A stretch of DNA of 64,000 bases. It comes from Myotis daubentonii (Eukaryota > Chordata > Mammalia > Chiroptera > Vespertilionidae). The position numbers and the translations under genes were made by a program. Each line of letters opens with the position of its first letter. Position 1 is the first letter of the stretch. Positions 42,263-54,565 of this stretch are shown in pieces. Location: the NCBI RefSeq assembly GCF_963259705.1, contig NC_081844.1:110794965-110858964 (forward strand), read 5' to 3'. The notes under the pieces were generated by a model. That model did not search any database, was not told the DNA's origin, and saw only the letters and a program-made list of their open reading frames with translations.

Positions 42263-43929
42263 GTGAGGATTAAAAACAACGAAAACAAAACGACAGGCCT
42301 CCTGCCAGCGCCACTGCCGCCCGCACTCGCCCGCACTCCGCCGGTGCAGCGAGGGGAGAGGAAGGAGACACGGCAGGATTCAGAAAGGAAGACGCTGAAC
42401 TGCGCTTGTTCTCCGTGTGCGACTGCGGGCACAACAAACCCCACGGACATGTCAGCACAGCCCTGGCCACGGGCTGGAGACAGACTTCCCGGGGCCTCAG
42501 CCACGAGCGTCCACGGGATCAATAGGCCCGATGTGTCGCCATCAAAATCCCCAGAGCCTTTCCCGTGACAAGCGGCTCTCAAACCCCTGGGAAGAGCAAG
42601 GGCTGCGGGAGAGTCGCCCGAACACAGTGGAGGGGGCGGTGGCCAGTCCCCTGAGCAGCCACGGGGCCCGAGGCCGCCTGGTCGTGGGACACGATCGGAC
42701 CAAGGCTGGGCTCAGTGTGACCCTGTGTGGCCAGCCCCTCCCCACGCAGGCCAAGTGGACACACGGGACTCTGACACCTTGACCGCAAGGTGGGCTGTGA
42801 GGGCAGCGTCCTTCCACCAGCCCTCGGGGACCGCGGAGGACAGCGCCGCGCCCCTGGCTGGCAGGCGATGGGGCCGGGGAGACGAGCCCCACCTCCATGT
42901 GACAGGTGTTTTTTCCCCCGGAATGAATGTAGGTCCCAGGGGACCGGACCCCCACTGTCCCCTCCCTACAGCGGAGCCAGAGCTCGCACGAGAGCCGGGG
43001 GCCGGGGGAGGCGCGTGGGCAGAGGCACTCGGAGCCGAGCAGCCGGCAGCCAGGCCTGGTGACCAGGAGTCTGTGTGTCCCAGCCTCGTGCCTCGTGCCC
43101 TCGCTCCTGGGAGGGTCCCCACACGGGGCAGGCGGGTGTCTGGGTGTTGGGGGCCCCTCCTTGGAGGTGGATCCCTCTCGGAGCAGCGGGGTGGGGGTGG
43201 GGAGGGGGGCTCCAGTGTGGAGCACACACCTGTGAGGCTGAGGAGCCCGGAATCCCCTCCCGGCCTCGCCCACCAGCTCCAGCCTCCCGGGCCCTGGGTG
43301 AGGGCACCCGGTTGCCATGGGAACCCTGCCAGCTGCGCTGACTTCGGGGCGGCCAGCAGAGGGAGAAGCTGGCTGGGCCTGCTCTACAGCAAAGGTCTCC
43401 GGACATCAGGCAAACGGCAGGGGGGCGGGGAAGCCGCCAGCAGGAGGCAGAGCCTGTGAAGGCAGTGAAGGCGAGGGCAGCCTTGTCCCCTCCTACAGGG
43501 AGGGGCATGGAGGTGGGCAGGGCCTGGGTCTGCCCAGGGCTGCCCAGCCGGACGGACGATGACTACAGCTGGCGGAAGCCTCAGTTTCCCTCCCTAGAAG
43601 GGGGTAGAGAGCACACACGGGGGCCCGGGCGGTGCGGCTCTGAGCGCTGGCCCGCGGCCTTGCCTGGCAACGTCCCAGCCCCCAGGGCTGGGCTGCCCTC
43701 CCGCGTGAACCACAGCCCAGCGGGTGATCCCGGCTGACCCCACCCAATGCCTCCCACTCCTGCTGCTCACGGGGGACCGGGAGAGGAAGGACTTCCACAC
43801 CTCGGGGAGCCCGTCACGTGGGCCCCACCTGTCAGCACCGCTTCCGTCGCCCAGACACCTGCTCTGCTCTTGGCGTTGCCATGGGGACGGCGGGAGGGGT
43901 GAGTGTGGCACACCTGTCTGTGTTCACAC
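42263..43929. other. ELFN1: ELFN1 intron, no gene recognised
   Basis: GC-rich unique sequence with a MIR trace at 43565-43605. Confidence 0.5.
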
Positions 43930-43984
43930 AAGGCTGCGGGCACAACCAAGGCATCCACACATGGTGTATACATAGGTCTGCTGG

Positions 43985-44290
43985 TGTGCCCACATACAGT
44001 GCCCGTGTTGTGTGCATGCTTGCACACACAGCTGCTGACCCACACACGTGTGCATGCTTGCACACACAGCTGCTGATTCACACACGTGTGCATGCTCACA
44101 CACACTGCTTATATGCACACGTGTGCATGCTTGCACACAGCCATTTATATGCACATGTGTGCACGTTTGCACGCACAGCTGTTTATATGCACGTGTGTGC
44201 ATGCTTGTACACACAGCTGTTGGTCCACACATGTGCCCACTTGCACACGCAGCTGCAGGTCTACACGCATGTGCACGCAAGCTGTGTGCA
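43985..44290. repeat. Minisatellite of about 36 bp units, CA/TG-rich
   Basis: Units of type ACACGTGTGCATGCTTGCAC then ACACAGCTGCTGACCC, about 8 imperfect copies. Confidence 0.9.
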
Positions 44291-45721
44291 AGCACACGTC
44301 AGCCAGGGGCACATGTGGCCCAGCCAGGCCGCACACAGGCCTGACCACCATCTGTCACTTTCTCACTTCAACTTAACCCCTAACTCCTCGAGGAAGGAAT
44401 TCAGGACACTTTCCACAACTTCCAATGAAAGAAATACAGACTCGGCAAGAGGGGAACTTGCCCAGTCACTGAGCCTCAGAAAGTCCCAGAGGAGGGGGCG
44501 GGGGCATCACCCGCCAGCGAGCGGCCGCTGGGCCCAAGCCTCTCGCGTTTGTGGCGCCGAGTCTGACACACGCGCGAGGGGAGCTAATGTACTGGATTCC
44601 ACGTTTACAGCCTCAGGCGCCTCCGCCCCGGGAGAGCTCTCGTTTCTCTTGGCTGCTGCTTCCCCAGGAGGCCGGCGCTGGGGCCTGGCAGGGTCCACAC
44701 GGCAGCCTGGCCCGGCCCCGCGGCCACGCACGGAGCCGGTGGGGCCCTCTGAGAGCCGGGGCTTGGCCGGGAGGGCAGGACCCAGCTGTCCAGGCCCCAG
44801 AGACCAGCCCTGGGGGCTGGGGGAGGAGGTGCCGGCAGCCCCTCTGCCCGAGAAAGGCCAGCCTGCCCCTCTCAGCCAGCATCTCCCCTGGGCACCCGGT
44901 CACGGAGCAGTGGGGAAACCGAGGCCCGGGGTCAGGGTGGCTTGTCCAAGACCACACAGCCAGGTGGCCCGGGAGAGGCGGCCGGAGCAGTGGGGACGAC
45001 AGGAGTCCCTGGTGCCAGCACCGCCAGGAAGCCGCCCTGGCGCCCACGCGCCAGCCCAGCCGGTGGCACTGCAGGCCGCAGGCAGACGGCGCTGGTCGGG
45101 AATGCAGCTCGTCGGCTGCTTCATGCAGGGCCACCTCCCTCGTCCCGCCGCCCGAGGCGCCAGGCCGCGCTGAGGCCTAATGAGCTGTGAAGGTCCATTT
45201 TTCAAAGTTAAACACCTCCCAGGCTCCCCAGCCGGCCTTGCATGCAGCCTGGAGACAGCCCAGCGCGGGGCCCAGAGCCACTCGGGGCCTAGCCCAGGCC
45301 CGGCAACAGCAGGTGCTCAATAAGTGCTGCTTCCAGGGCAGGTCACTGAGGCTGCAGAACAGCGTGGGCGCCATGGATGGAGACCCCGGGCTCCTGGACC
45401 GCCTCCCCCCCGCACCCCACCCCCTGCACAGGCCAAGACGGTCAGACTGACCTCCGTCTGCTTCCCAGGGAGGCGACCTGACCCCTGGGTGAGACCCCGC
45501 CACTGGGGGGGTGGGGGGGTGGGGAGAGAAACATGAACCTGGACTCAGGCAGAGCGATCGCCTACTCCGCTCCTCCCAGGCTCCATGCAAGCCGCCCCTC
45601 TGGGCCCTCGGGGCAGCCTCTGCCGTCTGATACGTCAGTCTCTTGAGCTGGGGTTTTCCTCACTCATTTCTTCCAAGCCCTGGCCAAGCTCGCACTGTCT
45701 TCTCCCAATGTCTGCAGGTGT
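44291..45721. other. ELFN1: ELFN1 intron, no gene; MIR fragment
   Basis: MIR antisense at 44893-44962 (GGGGAAACCGAGGCCC, GTCCAAGACCACACAGCC). No coding signal. Confidence 0.5.
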
Positions 45722-46050
45722 ATCTACCTCATCCGTCCATCCATCATCCACACCCACCATCATCCACTCATCCAACTTTCAGCCATTTTATCCATCTCTC
45801 CACCCATCTCTCCATCTATCCACCATCCATCCATCTACCCATCTATCCACCCATCCATCCACCATCCATCCATCTGCCATCCATCCATCCATCCACCCAT
45901 CCATCCATCCACCATCCATCTATCCACCTTTCCATCACCCATCCATCCACCATCCATCCATCCACCTTTCCATCACCCATCCATCCACCATCCATCCACC
46001 CATCCTTTTTATCCATCCATCCACACACCCACCACCTTTACCCATCTACT
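45722..46050. repeat. (ATCC)n microsatellite
   Basis: CATCCATCCACCATCCATCC-type repeat, about 330 bp. Confidence 0.97.
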
Positions 46051-46060
46051 CACCCATTCA

Positions 46061-46178
46061 TCTATAATAATAAAAGCATAATATGCTAATTAGACTGGGC
46101 AGCCAGATGACCTTCCGGACAAAGCTGGGGCTGCGAGGGCCAAACCCCTTGCACGAATTTTGTGCATCGGGCCTCTAG
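46061..46178 (+). mobile_element. Short HeliBat-type Helitron (118 bp)
   Basis: Starts TCTATAATAATAAAAGC, ends GGGCCTCTAG, and has the pre-terminal hairpin TGCACGAATTTTGTGCA. It sits exactly between host A (46060) and T (46179), as Helitrons do, with no target duplication. Most of the usual interior is missing. Confidence 0.92.
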
Positions 46179-46657
46179 TTGATTATGAATACATCAAGCA
46201 TGTGAGGTACCAGTTCTGGACTAGAGCTAGAGCCCAGCTCCTCAAATCCTGGCCCAGCACCTTTTCAGGGTGCCAGGTACTCAAGCAGCTCAAGGAGGGC
46301 CCATTCTGTCATTGGCTATAGAGATGGAGACATATTAGGGGTCAGAGGTGGGGCTGGGGACGGAGCTGAGTGCGGCTGTAACAGAGCAATGAGAGGGAGC
46401 TGTGTGGACGGACTGTTCTGTGCGTGGTCTGTGTCGCTGTCCATACTGTAGCTGCCATGCACCACGGTGCTGCAAGGTGGTGCCACTGCAGGAAGCTGGA
46501 TAGAGGGCGCGTGGCTCCCTGAACTACTTCTCACAGCAGCACGAGACTCTACAGTGATCTCAGCACTAAAACCCTAATTCTGAATGAATTAAATAACCCC
46601 ATTGGAAATGGTATTTTTAATCAAAGGTGGAAGATCAACTGGACTTTTATATATATA
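46179..46657. other. Unassigned sequence between two Helitrons
   Basis: Lower GC than its surroundings. The last 120 nt resemble an L1 3' end (ACTACTTCTCACAGCAG, CTACAGTGATCTCAG), but I am not sure. Confidence 0.35.
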
Positions 46658-46913
46658 CTAGAGGCCTGGTGCACAAAATTTGTGCACGGGTAGGGTCCCT
46701 AGGCCTGGCCAGCGATCAGGGCCAATCTGTGGGGTGACCGGTGGGGCGATCCGGGGGTGGGGGGGCCCGCTGGCACCCGCCTTGGCTGGCCTGGGGCCTG
46801 TGGGCTGGGGGCAGCTCCTATGTTGAGCATCTGCCCCCTGGTGGTCAATGCATGTCATAGCAACCGGTTCTTCTGTTCGGTCAATTTGCATATTAGGCTT
46901 TTATTATATAGGA
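46658..46913 (-). mobile_element. Complete non-autonomous HeliBat Helitron (256 bp)
   Basis: On the minus strand it starts TCCTATATAATAAAAGCCTA and ends GGCCTCTAG, with the hairpin GTGCACAAAATTTGTGCAC (46669-46687). Host flanks are A and T. The interior contains CCACCAGGGGGCAG. No coding capacity. Confidence 0.96.
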
Positions 46914-47221
46914 TGGAGAAATGACACTTGACCCCTACCTCACGCCACAGGGAAAAATTTAATTCCAGGTGGAGGGAAAGTCTAAGAGACAACAGCGAAA
47001 ACGTGAAGCTTCTAGAAGGTGAAAGGCACCGTCCAAGACCCGGGGTAAGAAAAGATGTGGGACAAGCAACAAAACACGCTGCCCATGAGGGACGGACGGA
47101 GTGGGTGACACGGGAGGAAGAGCTTCTCGTTAAACGGCGTGATGGGAGGAGTGGAGGGTCAGCCTGGAGTGGGTGGAGGGAGGCACTGGCAACCTGCACA
47201 TTCAAGGAGGGAAGAGTGAGC
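46914..47221 (+). mobile_element. L1 ORF2 3' region fragment
   Basis: GACCCCTACCTCACGCCAC, TTAATTCCAGGTGG and GAAGCTTCTAGAAGGTG are in L1 ORF2 order. Cut on the left by the Helitron and on the right by a SINE. Confidence 0.85.
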
Positions 47222-47436
47222 CTGCCGGTGTGGCTCAGTGGTTGGGCACTGACCTATGAACCAGGAGGTCACAGTCCGATTCCCAGTCAGAGCACATGCC
47301 TGGGTTGCGGGCTCCATCCCCAGTAGGGTGCATGCAGGAAGCAGCTAATCCATGATTCTCTCTCATCACTGATGTTTCTATCTCTCTCCCTCTCCCTTCC
47401 TCTCTGAAATCAATAATTTTTTTAAAAAAAAAAAGT
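47222..47436 (+). mobile_element. Ves SINE
   Basis: Complete: A box, B-box region (GTCCGATTCCCAG), AGTAGGGTGCATGCAGG, CT tract, AATCAATAATTTTTTT tail. Inserted into L1 sequence. Confidence 0.93.
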
Positions 47437-47860
47437 AAAAAAGAAAGAATGGAAGAGTTGCGGATATGTAGAGAATTCCTACAAATGTGCATGGTAAAGA
47501 CAGACATCCCCGTAGAAACGCGGATGAAGAGAAACAGATACTTCACCAAAGAGAACATCCAAATATCCAAACCTAGGGCAGGGCTAAGGTTATAAGGACC
47601 GACAAGCTCAAGTGCTGGCGAGGACGCGTGCAACCAGCGCTGAGCTGGTGCTGACAGGCGGCACTCAACAGGGGACTACGTTGGTGCAACTGCTTTTGCA
47701 AACTCCTTGGCAATATCCACTACAATGGAACACACGCACAACCTACACCCCACCTCCAGGTGACTGCCCAGCAGAAATGAGGGCGCGTGCCCCCCGGGGG
47801 GAAGCACAGGGTGTCACACAGGACGCCCCTAACTCCCGAAGCCGGGAGCCCGAGTCGTCA
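47437..47860 (+). mobile_element. L1 ORF2 3' end fragment (continuation)
   Basis: CAAGTGCTGGCGAGGACGCG, GACAGGCGGCACTC and CCACTACAATGGAACACAC match the L1 ORF2 end region. Collinear with 46914-47221. Confidence 0.75.
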
Positions 47861-49076
47861 GCAGCAGAAAGCTAAGCGGGTCGCTGCAGCCTTGGCCGGG
47901 GCGCTGTCTACAGCCCAGGGCTTAGGCCCCGACATGCTGAGCTGAACAAAGCCGGCCTCCGCTGAGCCAGCGGGGCTCCACCCTAAAGCATAGAAACGGG
48001 AAAGCGATGTTTCCCTTTGAGGAGAGAAGGGGTGGGACCACAAGGGGGGGCAGGGGGGCGTCTGGGGGGCGGGAAAGGTCTGATTCTTGCCCCAGATGCT
48101 TCTCATGGGAATCGCGCTCTGTGATCGTCCACGGAGCCCCGATGCCAAGGGTGTTTTGCTTTTTCATTTTGTTTTTAGAAGCTGGAGCCACAGGGCTGCG
48201 CCTTCTGGCAGGCGGGAGTGAGGAGGCGCCAAGTCCTCCCCGATCAGCCATGAGCCAGTCAAAACCATCAAAAGAACCACTCAGCCTCCTGAAGCCGACC
48301 GAGGCCTCAGTTCACGGGGAGCTGCCGCCCTTGGGCTAGAAAGGCGGCTCTGTGCGCCCTCCCCGGACGGCCCGGCCCCTGCCCCCCCCACCCCTCCCCG
48401 CTCGGCGGGCAGCACCCAGCGCCCTGCAGGCCCTGGGCTGGCAGCTGCCCGGCGAGGCTGCGTGACTCAGAGCCGAGGCACAAGCTCCGGCTCAGCAGCA
48501 CTGACGTCAGGATGGGCAGCCCCCGCGAGGCCTCAGGCCGAGGCCGGTCCTTCCCAGGCCCCGGGCCCTCGCTGGGACTGGCCACAGGGAGATGGGAAAG
48601 TGGCCATCTCGGCGACGCTGGGCGAGCTGTCCGCCCACACGAGCCAGGGCAGCAGGCGGGCACAGGGGCCACGCCGCGAGGACCCGGGACCGGCACGTCT
48701 CCGGGCCGGGCAGGCAGGGAGTCAGGCCGCAGCCGTGAGAACGCCGGGCCAGCGAGCTCCCACCCCACCCCGCGCAGACCCGCCGCAGGGTGGCGGCCAC
48801 CCCGCAAGCCAGGAGCACGAGGGGGGTCCCGCCGGACAGACGAAGGGCGTCCTGTGGTTTTCATGGGACCCGCGGCTCCAGCGCACGCCTCCTGGAAGAC
48901 CGGCCGCCTCTGCGCTCCGCACGGCAGGACTGATCCGGAGCCCGGTCAGCGCGAGGCCGGGAGGGTGACCCAGGCGCCCGTGCCCGAGGGCGGCCTCTCC
49001 TCTCCCGCTTGCCCGGGGCCGTGATGGCATGTGGGGAGCCTCCGGGGCCACAGGAGTCCCCTGGGACACACCGTCA
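47861..49076. other. ELFN1: ELFN1 intron, no gene recognised
   Basis: GC-rich from 48330 on. Open frames of up to 185 codons without recognisable features. Confidence 0.5.
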
Positions 49077-49231
49077 CGAAACCCAGCAAGGTCACAGGAT
49101 AAAAGATCAAGACACGAAGCCCGTTTTGATTCTGGTGCCCTGGCGACAACCCGGAAATGGAATTGGGGAAATAACGCCACTCCCCAGAGCACCCGAAAAA
49201 CACAACAAATTCCACTAAAGAAAGTTCATCA
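49077..49231 (+). mobile_element. L1 ORF2 fragment (part 1 of 3)
   Basis: GGATAAAAGATCAAGACACG, GGCGACAACCCGGAAATGG and AACGCCACTCC follow L1 ORF2 order. Interrupted by a SINE. Confidence 0.75.
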
Positions 49232-49440
49232 GCCCGGCCGGCGGGGCTCAGGGGTTGAGCGTTGACCTAGGAGCCAGGAGGTCACGGTTTGATTCCCGGT
49301 CAGGGCACAGGCCCGGGTTGCAGGCTCGATCTCCATGTGGGGCGTGCAGGAGGCAGCCGATCCACGATTCTTTCTCATCGCTGATGTTTCTCTCTCTCTC
49401 TTCCTCTCTCTCTAAAGATAAAAAGAAAAACATATTTTAA
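49232..49440 (+). mobile_element. Ves SINE inside L1
   Basis: GGCGGGGCTCAGGGGTTGAG head, GGTTTGATTCCCGG B box, GTGGGGCGTGCAGGAGGCAG middle, and a CT tract plus an A-rich tail. Confidence 0.92.
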
Positions 49441-49568
49441 GAAATGAAAGAAAGAACAGACACGTACATCAGTGGAATAGAGTTGAGTTTGGAAACAAAC
49501 CCTTAACGTGTACAGTCCCCAGAAAGCTTACTGCAGAAAAGGTCGTCCTTTCAAAACATGGTGCTGGG
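49441..49568 (+). mobile_element. L1 ORF2 fragment (part 2 of 3)
   Basis: CAGTGGAATAGAG, then TTTCAAAACATGGTGCTGGG, a hallmark L1 ORF2 segment. Confidence 0.85.
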
Positions 49569-49786
49569 CCCTGGCTGGTGTGGCTCAGTGAACGGAGCGC
49601 CAGCCTGCGGACTGAAAGGTCCTGGGTTCGGTTCTGGTCAAGGGCACATGCCCGGGTTGCAGGCTCAATCCTCAGTAGGGGGCGTGCAGGAGGTAGCTGA
49701 TCAATGATTCCCTCTCCTCGTTGATGTTTCTCTCTCTCCCTCTTTCTTCTCTGAAATCAACAGAAATATACATATTTTTTAAAATG
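49569..49786 (+). mobile_element. Ves SINE inside L1
   Basis: CCTGGCTGGTGTGGCTCAGT head, GGTTCGGTTCTGG B box, CAGTAGGGGGCGTGCAGG middle, GAAATCAACAGAAATATAC tail. Probable target duplication AAAACATGGTGC (left) and AAAATGGTACGG (right). Confidence 0.93.
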
Positions 49787-50325
49787 GTACGGAGACAGTG
49801 AGATACGCACAAGGACGCAGACCCTCGCACACCATCCATAAGCATTAAAAATGCACAACAGAACTGAATGCAAGAGCTGACCCTAGGAGAACCCTAAGTG
49901 AACGCACAGAGGACATCTTTGTGATCTTGGATGAGGCAAAGCGTTCTTGCACACCAACAACATGCGCCATAAGAGAAAACAATGGATACTGGGTTTTATT
50001 ATAAACAAAACTTTTGTGTTCTAACGGACACCTTTTTAAAAAAAAAATGAATAACACGCTATAGACTGGGAAAAGCTATTTGCAAATCATGTTTCTGATA
50101 AAAGATTTGTATCCAGAATGTGTAGAGAACTCTCACAATAATTCTGAACACTGTTAAAGCGCAATAATGAGATTTTTTAAAACCATTCAAATGGGCAAAG
50201 GAGTTGAATAGACATTTTACCAAAGAAGAAATATGAATGTCTAATGAGCACATGAAACAATGCCCAACCTCATGGGTCAGTAGGAAAATGCCAATTAAAA
50301 CCCAGTGCGATCCCACGGCCCACCC
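49787..50325 (+). mobile_element. L1 ORF2 fragment (part 3 of 3)
   Basis: GACATCTTTGTGATCTTGG, GCAAATCATGTTTCTGATAA, ATGGGCAAAGGAGTTGAAT and AGCACATGAAACAATGCCC follow L1 ORF2 order to about 50.3 kb. Confidence 0.9.
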
Positions 50326-52240
50326 ACCCGAAGACCGAGAACAGACAAGACGTCCGCAAGGACCCTGGGGACGTGGAGGCACGGGCCCCGTGCAGCCGAG
50401 GGCGTGGGAACCGGTGCCGCCCCTGGAGCCCTGCTTGGCCGTTTGTTAAAAAGTCAAACCACCACAGGTGGTTCCCGCCAGACTTGTCAGCCACACAGCA
50501 TCACAGGGCCCTCAGTTTCCTGATCTGTGAAATGGGCGGCACGACCAAACCTGCTTTCGCCACTGGACAGGCGTGCTCTGGGGTTCTGGGGGTGTAGGGT
50601 TCCTGAGCAGACAGACTGTGGCTGGCGGGGTGGGGGGAGCCAGGGGTCCCCTGCACGGCCCGGAAAGGGAACAGGTCCCAGCCTGTCCCTGACCCGCAGC
50701 CTGAACCCTCCGCCTCCCCCAGGACCCCTCAGGGCACAGCGTGACCGCGGGCCCTGGGCCCCAGGCTCTGTGAGGTGTGGGCCAGGGGGAAGTTGGGGTG
50801 GGGCCCTTGGGGGTTGTCCCACCTGCACAAGCTACCTCAGGAGCACAAGCCCCCCCGAAAAAGGCAGTGTCAGGTCAGCGTGCTGGGGACACACCGGATA
50901 TGTGCGGGCACGCGCCCACGTGTGGAGACGCACCCGGGGGTGGCATGGGGGGTGCATGCCACTTGGAGGGGCTGGGCACAGCTGTGCCCACATGAGCTCG
51001 GTGCTTGTAGGTGTGCCTGGGAGATGAGAGCGTGGACATGTGCCGTGTGCTGTGCCCCCGGAGGCCACACTGTGCGCCCGAGAGTGAGTGTGTGTACGCC
51101 TGTCAGAGGTGTGTGTGTGTGCATGTGCATGTGCGTGCCTGCAGGTGTGGGTATGGCAGCTGCTCGTCCTCGCGTGTCAGTGCAGCCGGGACATGGCCGT
51201 TTCAGCTCCAGCTCGAGTGGCTGAGGCGGGAGGTGACACTGATTTCTGGGGAGCTGTTTTTCTAAAAAGCCGTCTGCCCTTCAGAGGAGATGTGGCCTGT
51301 GCTTGCTCCGTGGGGACAGCCTGTCAGACAGCGGAGTCCCGCAGGCCTGAGTCCCCCCCGCCCCCCACCCCCGCCCCGCAGACCCGAGGGCATGGCCGCC
51401 CAAGCAGGGTCCCAAGAGCCGGAGGGAGCTCTCCATGCACCCGATCGGCAACCTCAGGCCGCTCCACTGAGTCTGCAAAAAATAAAGCCAGAAACAAGTT
51501 CATTCCACAGACTGAGGGGCCTGTGACCAGCGCGCCCTGCATGGGGCGGGGACCCGGGCCGCACACCCACGCAGGTGTGCAAGGCAGGCACTCGGGCACA
51601 CCCAGTGCCGGCGCTCCACGCTCACAGGCGAACGGAGCCCTGAGCTGTGCCCCTCCAAGGAGCCCCCGCTGCACCCCGGCCCCCCCAGGCCTGGTGCCAA
51701 GTGCACCGTGGTTCACACCAATCCATTCTCAGGGGTTCATCTCCGCCAGGAAGAGGCCTGGAAAGCGTGAGCGGCTGTCGGAGGGGAGACTCGGCTTCCT
51801 GCACGCAGCCCGGCCCGCACGCGGACGCGCCCTCGCCTCGTGACGGGTAGAGACGGGACGGGTTTGCTCCCCAGGCTGTTTCTCTCTGGGGAGTGAGCGG
51901 GTGTTTTAAGCGACGGCCAAACAGATGCCCCGGCCTCTGCCTGTCCATCTGGGCGTCAGAGCCCCGTGTGCCCCCCCCCCCGTCTCTCACTCCCACTCGT
52001 GCCCCTAAACACCCCCCCAGCACCGGGAACCCCTGAGCTGTGCACCCCCCTCACCCTCGGCCGCTCAGGCCCCAGGGCCCGAGGCAGAGACAGCGCACGG
52101 GCTCCGGGCACCGCCACCCTCACGCCGGCCCTGCGCCCGCTGCCCTGGCCTCTGGCCGGGACCCCACGCTGGCCTCGCCTCCCTCCACGCACCAGGCTAG
52201 CTGCTGCCTCCGGCCTTCGCGCCTGGGGCTTCCTCCCGCA
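50326..52240. other. ELFN1: ELFN1 intron, no gene; MIR trace
   Basis: MIR plus-strand trace at 50480-50560 (CCTCAGTTTCCTGATCTGTG AAATG). GT-rich segment 51085-51150. No gene. Confidence 0.5.
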
Positions 52241-52264
52241 CCCTCCCTCTCTCAGTCTCTCTCT

Positions 52265-52308
<44 letters not shown>
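52241..52308. repeat. (CT)n microsatellite
   Basis: Long uninterrupted CTCTCTCT tract. Confidence 0.95.
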
Positions 52309-52309
<1 letters not shown>

Positions 52310-54382
52310 ACCTACCGGCCCCCCCCACCCACCCCCACCCCCCGGCACGAAGGGAGACCGGCTACGAGGGGCCAGGCCTCCGGACAGCTGTGCGGGTGGG
52401 GCCTCTGCAGGGGCTGCTCCTGGGGGCAGAGGGCGGGCAGTGCCCAGAGCCACGGCGCCCACCTCCCCGCGTCACGGCCTCCGCGGCCCCCACAGGTGAG
52501 GGGCCTGCAAAGCCCCCCTGCCCTCCCCAAGGGGGGTGCGGTTCGGGGACGCGCCTGCCAGCTCCCCGTCTGTGCAGCGGGTGCAGGGACGGCTGATACC
52601 AAAGTCCCCCCACAGAGTCCCTCGCTGCCACCCTCCTGCCTGGGCCCCAGCTTCCCCAGCTGCTCAATGGAGGGGTGACTTGGGGCCTCTCCGAGACAGT
52701 GGACGGGTCCTCACTGCCCGCAGGACGGTCCCCTGGCTGTCCCCACCCTGCCTCCCTGCCTGCCCTGGACACCAGACTCCCCTCTCCCTGCGCCCAGCCT
52801 TGGTGGGTCTGGGCTTGACAGGGGAGGGGCCCAGCCTGGGGCGGGGAGGGGGGGGGCGGCAGGGGAGGAGCGGAGAGAAGGGGGGGCGGGGGGGGGGAAG
52901 AAACCGGGCGATGGCGGCAGCACCCTCTGCTGGCCACTCCCCCCAGGCCTGTGCTGTGCTGGGGGGTCCCTCCTCCCAGACAACCTGAGCACTGCCACCC
53001 ATTAAGGGCCAGCGTCCCCTCCTCTGGGCAGAACCCCCCCAAAGAGCTGGGGGCTACTCGGGGAGGGGAGCCCTGAGGGCGAGCTGGGCCTTAAATCCTG
53101 AGGAACTGAGGCTGGTGGTGGGACAGGGAGGGAAGCCACGCTGAGTCAGACTCAGGTCCCCCACCCTGGGGGCTGCCCCTGAGCTGGGGCGCAGATGCAG
53201 ACGCGGGGCTGGGCTCCCGGACTGTCCCCCGCTCCCCCCCCCCCCCGCCCGCCGGCTCCAGCTCTCTCCAGCTGAGGCCAGCCTGGAGGGGGACTCCAGC
53301 CACAGCTCCACCTCCCTGCCCTCTGACCCTGGGGCCCCATCAGGGATGAGGACACAGACTTCTGTCTGGGGCACCGCCATCTCCCACCTCCCACCCTGGA
53401 CACGGCTCCATCACTGCCAGGGCCTCGTCCCCAGGCTCAGGCAGAGCGCACAGTAGGCCCTCAGCGTGGCTGCTGCATAAACCGGCAGGGACCCTCCCAG
53501 CTCGAATGGCCAAAGGTCCCAGTCCCTGCCCCGCGGGCTGCTGAGCCCAGGAGGTCTCTCCAAGACGCTCTCCTCTGCCCGGAGCTGCTCCGCCAGGTCT
53601 CAGCCGGTGGGCGAGACAGCCCAGCGCGAGGCCCCAGCAGCCCCCCCTGCTCACCACCAGGGCCACCCTCTGGCAGAGGTGCGGGGGGGGGGGGGGGGGG
53701 CAGCAGCCAAGGCAGGGCCTGCGCTGCTCAAATTCCCAGCCCTGAACCCACAGCCGGAGCGCTGGGCCCCCTCCCACCCCCTCTGCCCCGCTCGGTGGCG
53801 TCCTCAGACAAGCTCCTGCCCCTCGGCCTCCGTCTCCCCATCTGTACAGTGGGTGCTGGCATGGCTGATGCCAAAGTCCGCCCACATCATGGTTCATGTC
53901 CCTGCGTGGGCTCCCGTCAGCCACCCCAGCAGGCAAGGCCGGGCACCTGAGCTGCTGGAGAAATCGGAATCCACACGGAACAGAGCGAAGGGCACGGGGG
54001 CGGGGGGGGGGGGGGCGGGGGGGGGCAGAGCGGCCGACGTGCACGCATCGGGGCCACCTCGGCTCCAAGTTCCCGCCTGGAAATGTACGGCCCCGGCCCC
54101 CGCGCTGGCAGTCCATCTCCTGCCTGTCACTCACGTGTTTTTCCTCCCGTGTCCCCCCCACACCACGCACAGGCGCTGCCGGCTCCGCGGCCAGCGGCAC
54201 GGGCCTGCCTGCCTGCTTCCCCCGCGACAGATGAACCCCAGTCCACGCATCTCTGCTCGCACTTCCTCCCCGGCAGCCGCACCCCCGGGAGTCCTCGGCC
54301 GATGGGGGTGCTGCAGAGTCTGACCCCGGGTCCGAGGGGCCGTCTCCTGTGTGTTTAGAAACCCACGGACACCTAGAGCTGG
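52309..54382. other. ELFN1: ELFN1 intron, no gene recognised
   Basis: GC-rich with G- and C-runs (52885-52900, 53235-53250, 53682-53701, 53998-54028). A CTCF-like site on the minus strand at 52936-52919. No coding signal. Confidence 0.5.
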
Positions 54383-54565
54383 TGTGAGTGCTCGTGTGTG
54401 TGCACGCTTGGTGCATGTGTGTGCACGTGTGTGCTTGTGTGTGTGAGTGTGTGCACATGTGTGCTTTTGTGTGTGAGTGTGTGCACATGTGTGCTTTGTG
54501 CATGGGTGTGTGCACATGTGTGCTTGTGCATATGTGTGCGTGCGTGTGTGTGTGTGTGTGCTGGG
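54383..54565. repeat. GTGTGCACATGTGTGCTT repeat
   Basis: GT-rich imperfect minisatellite with units GTGTGAGTGTGTGCACATGT of about 30-36 bp. Confidence 0.9.
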
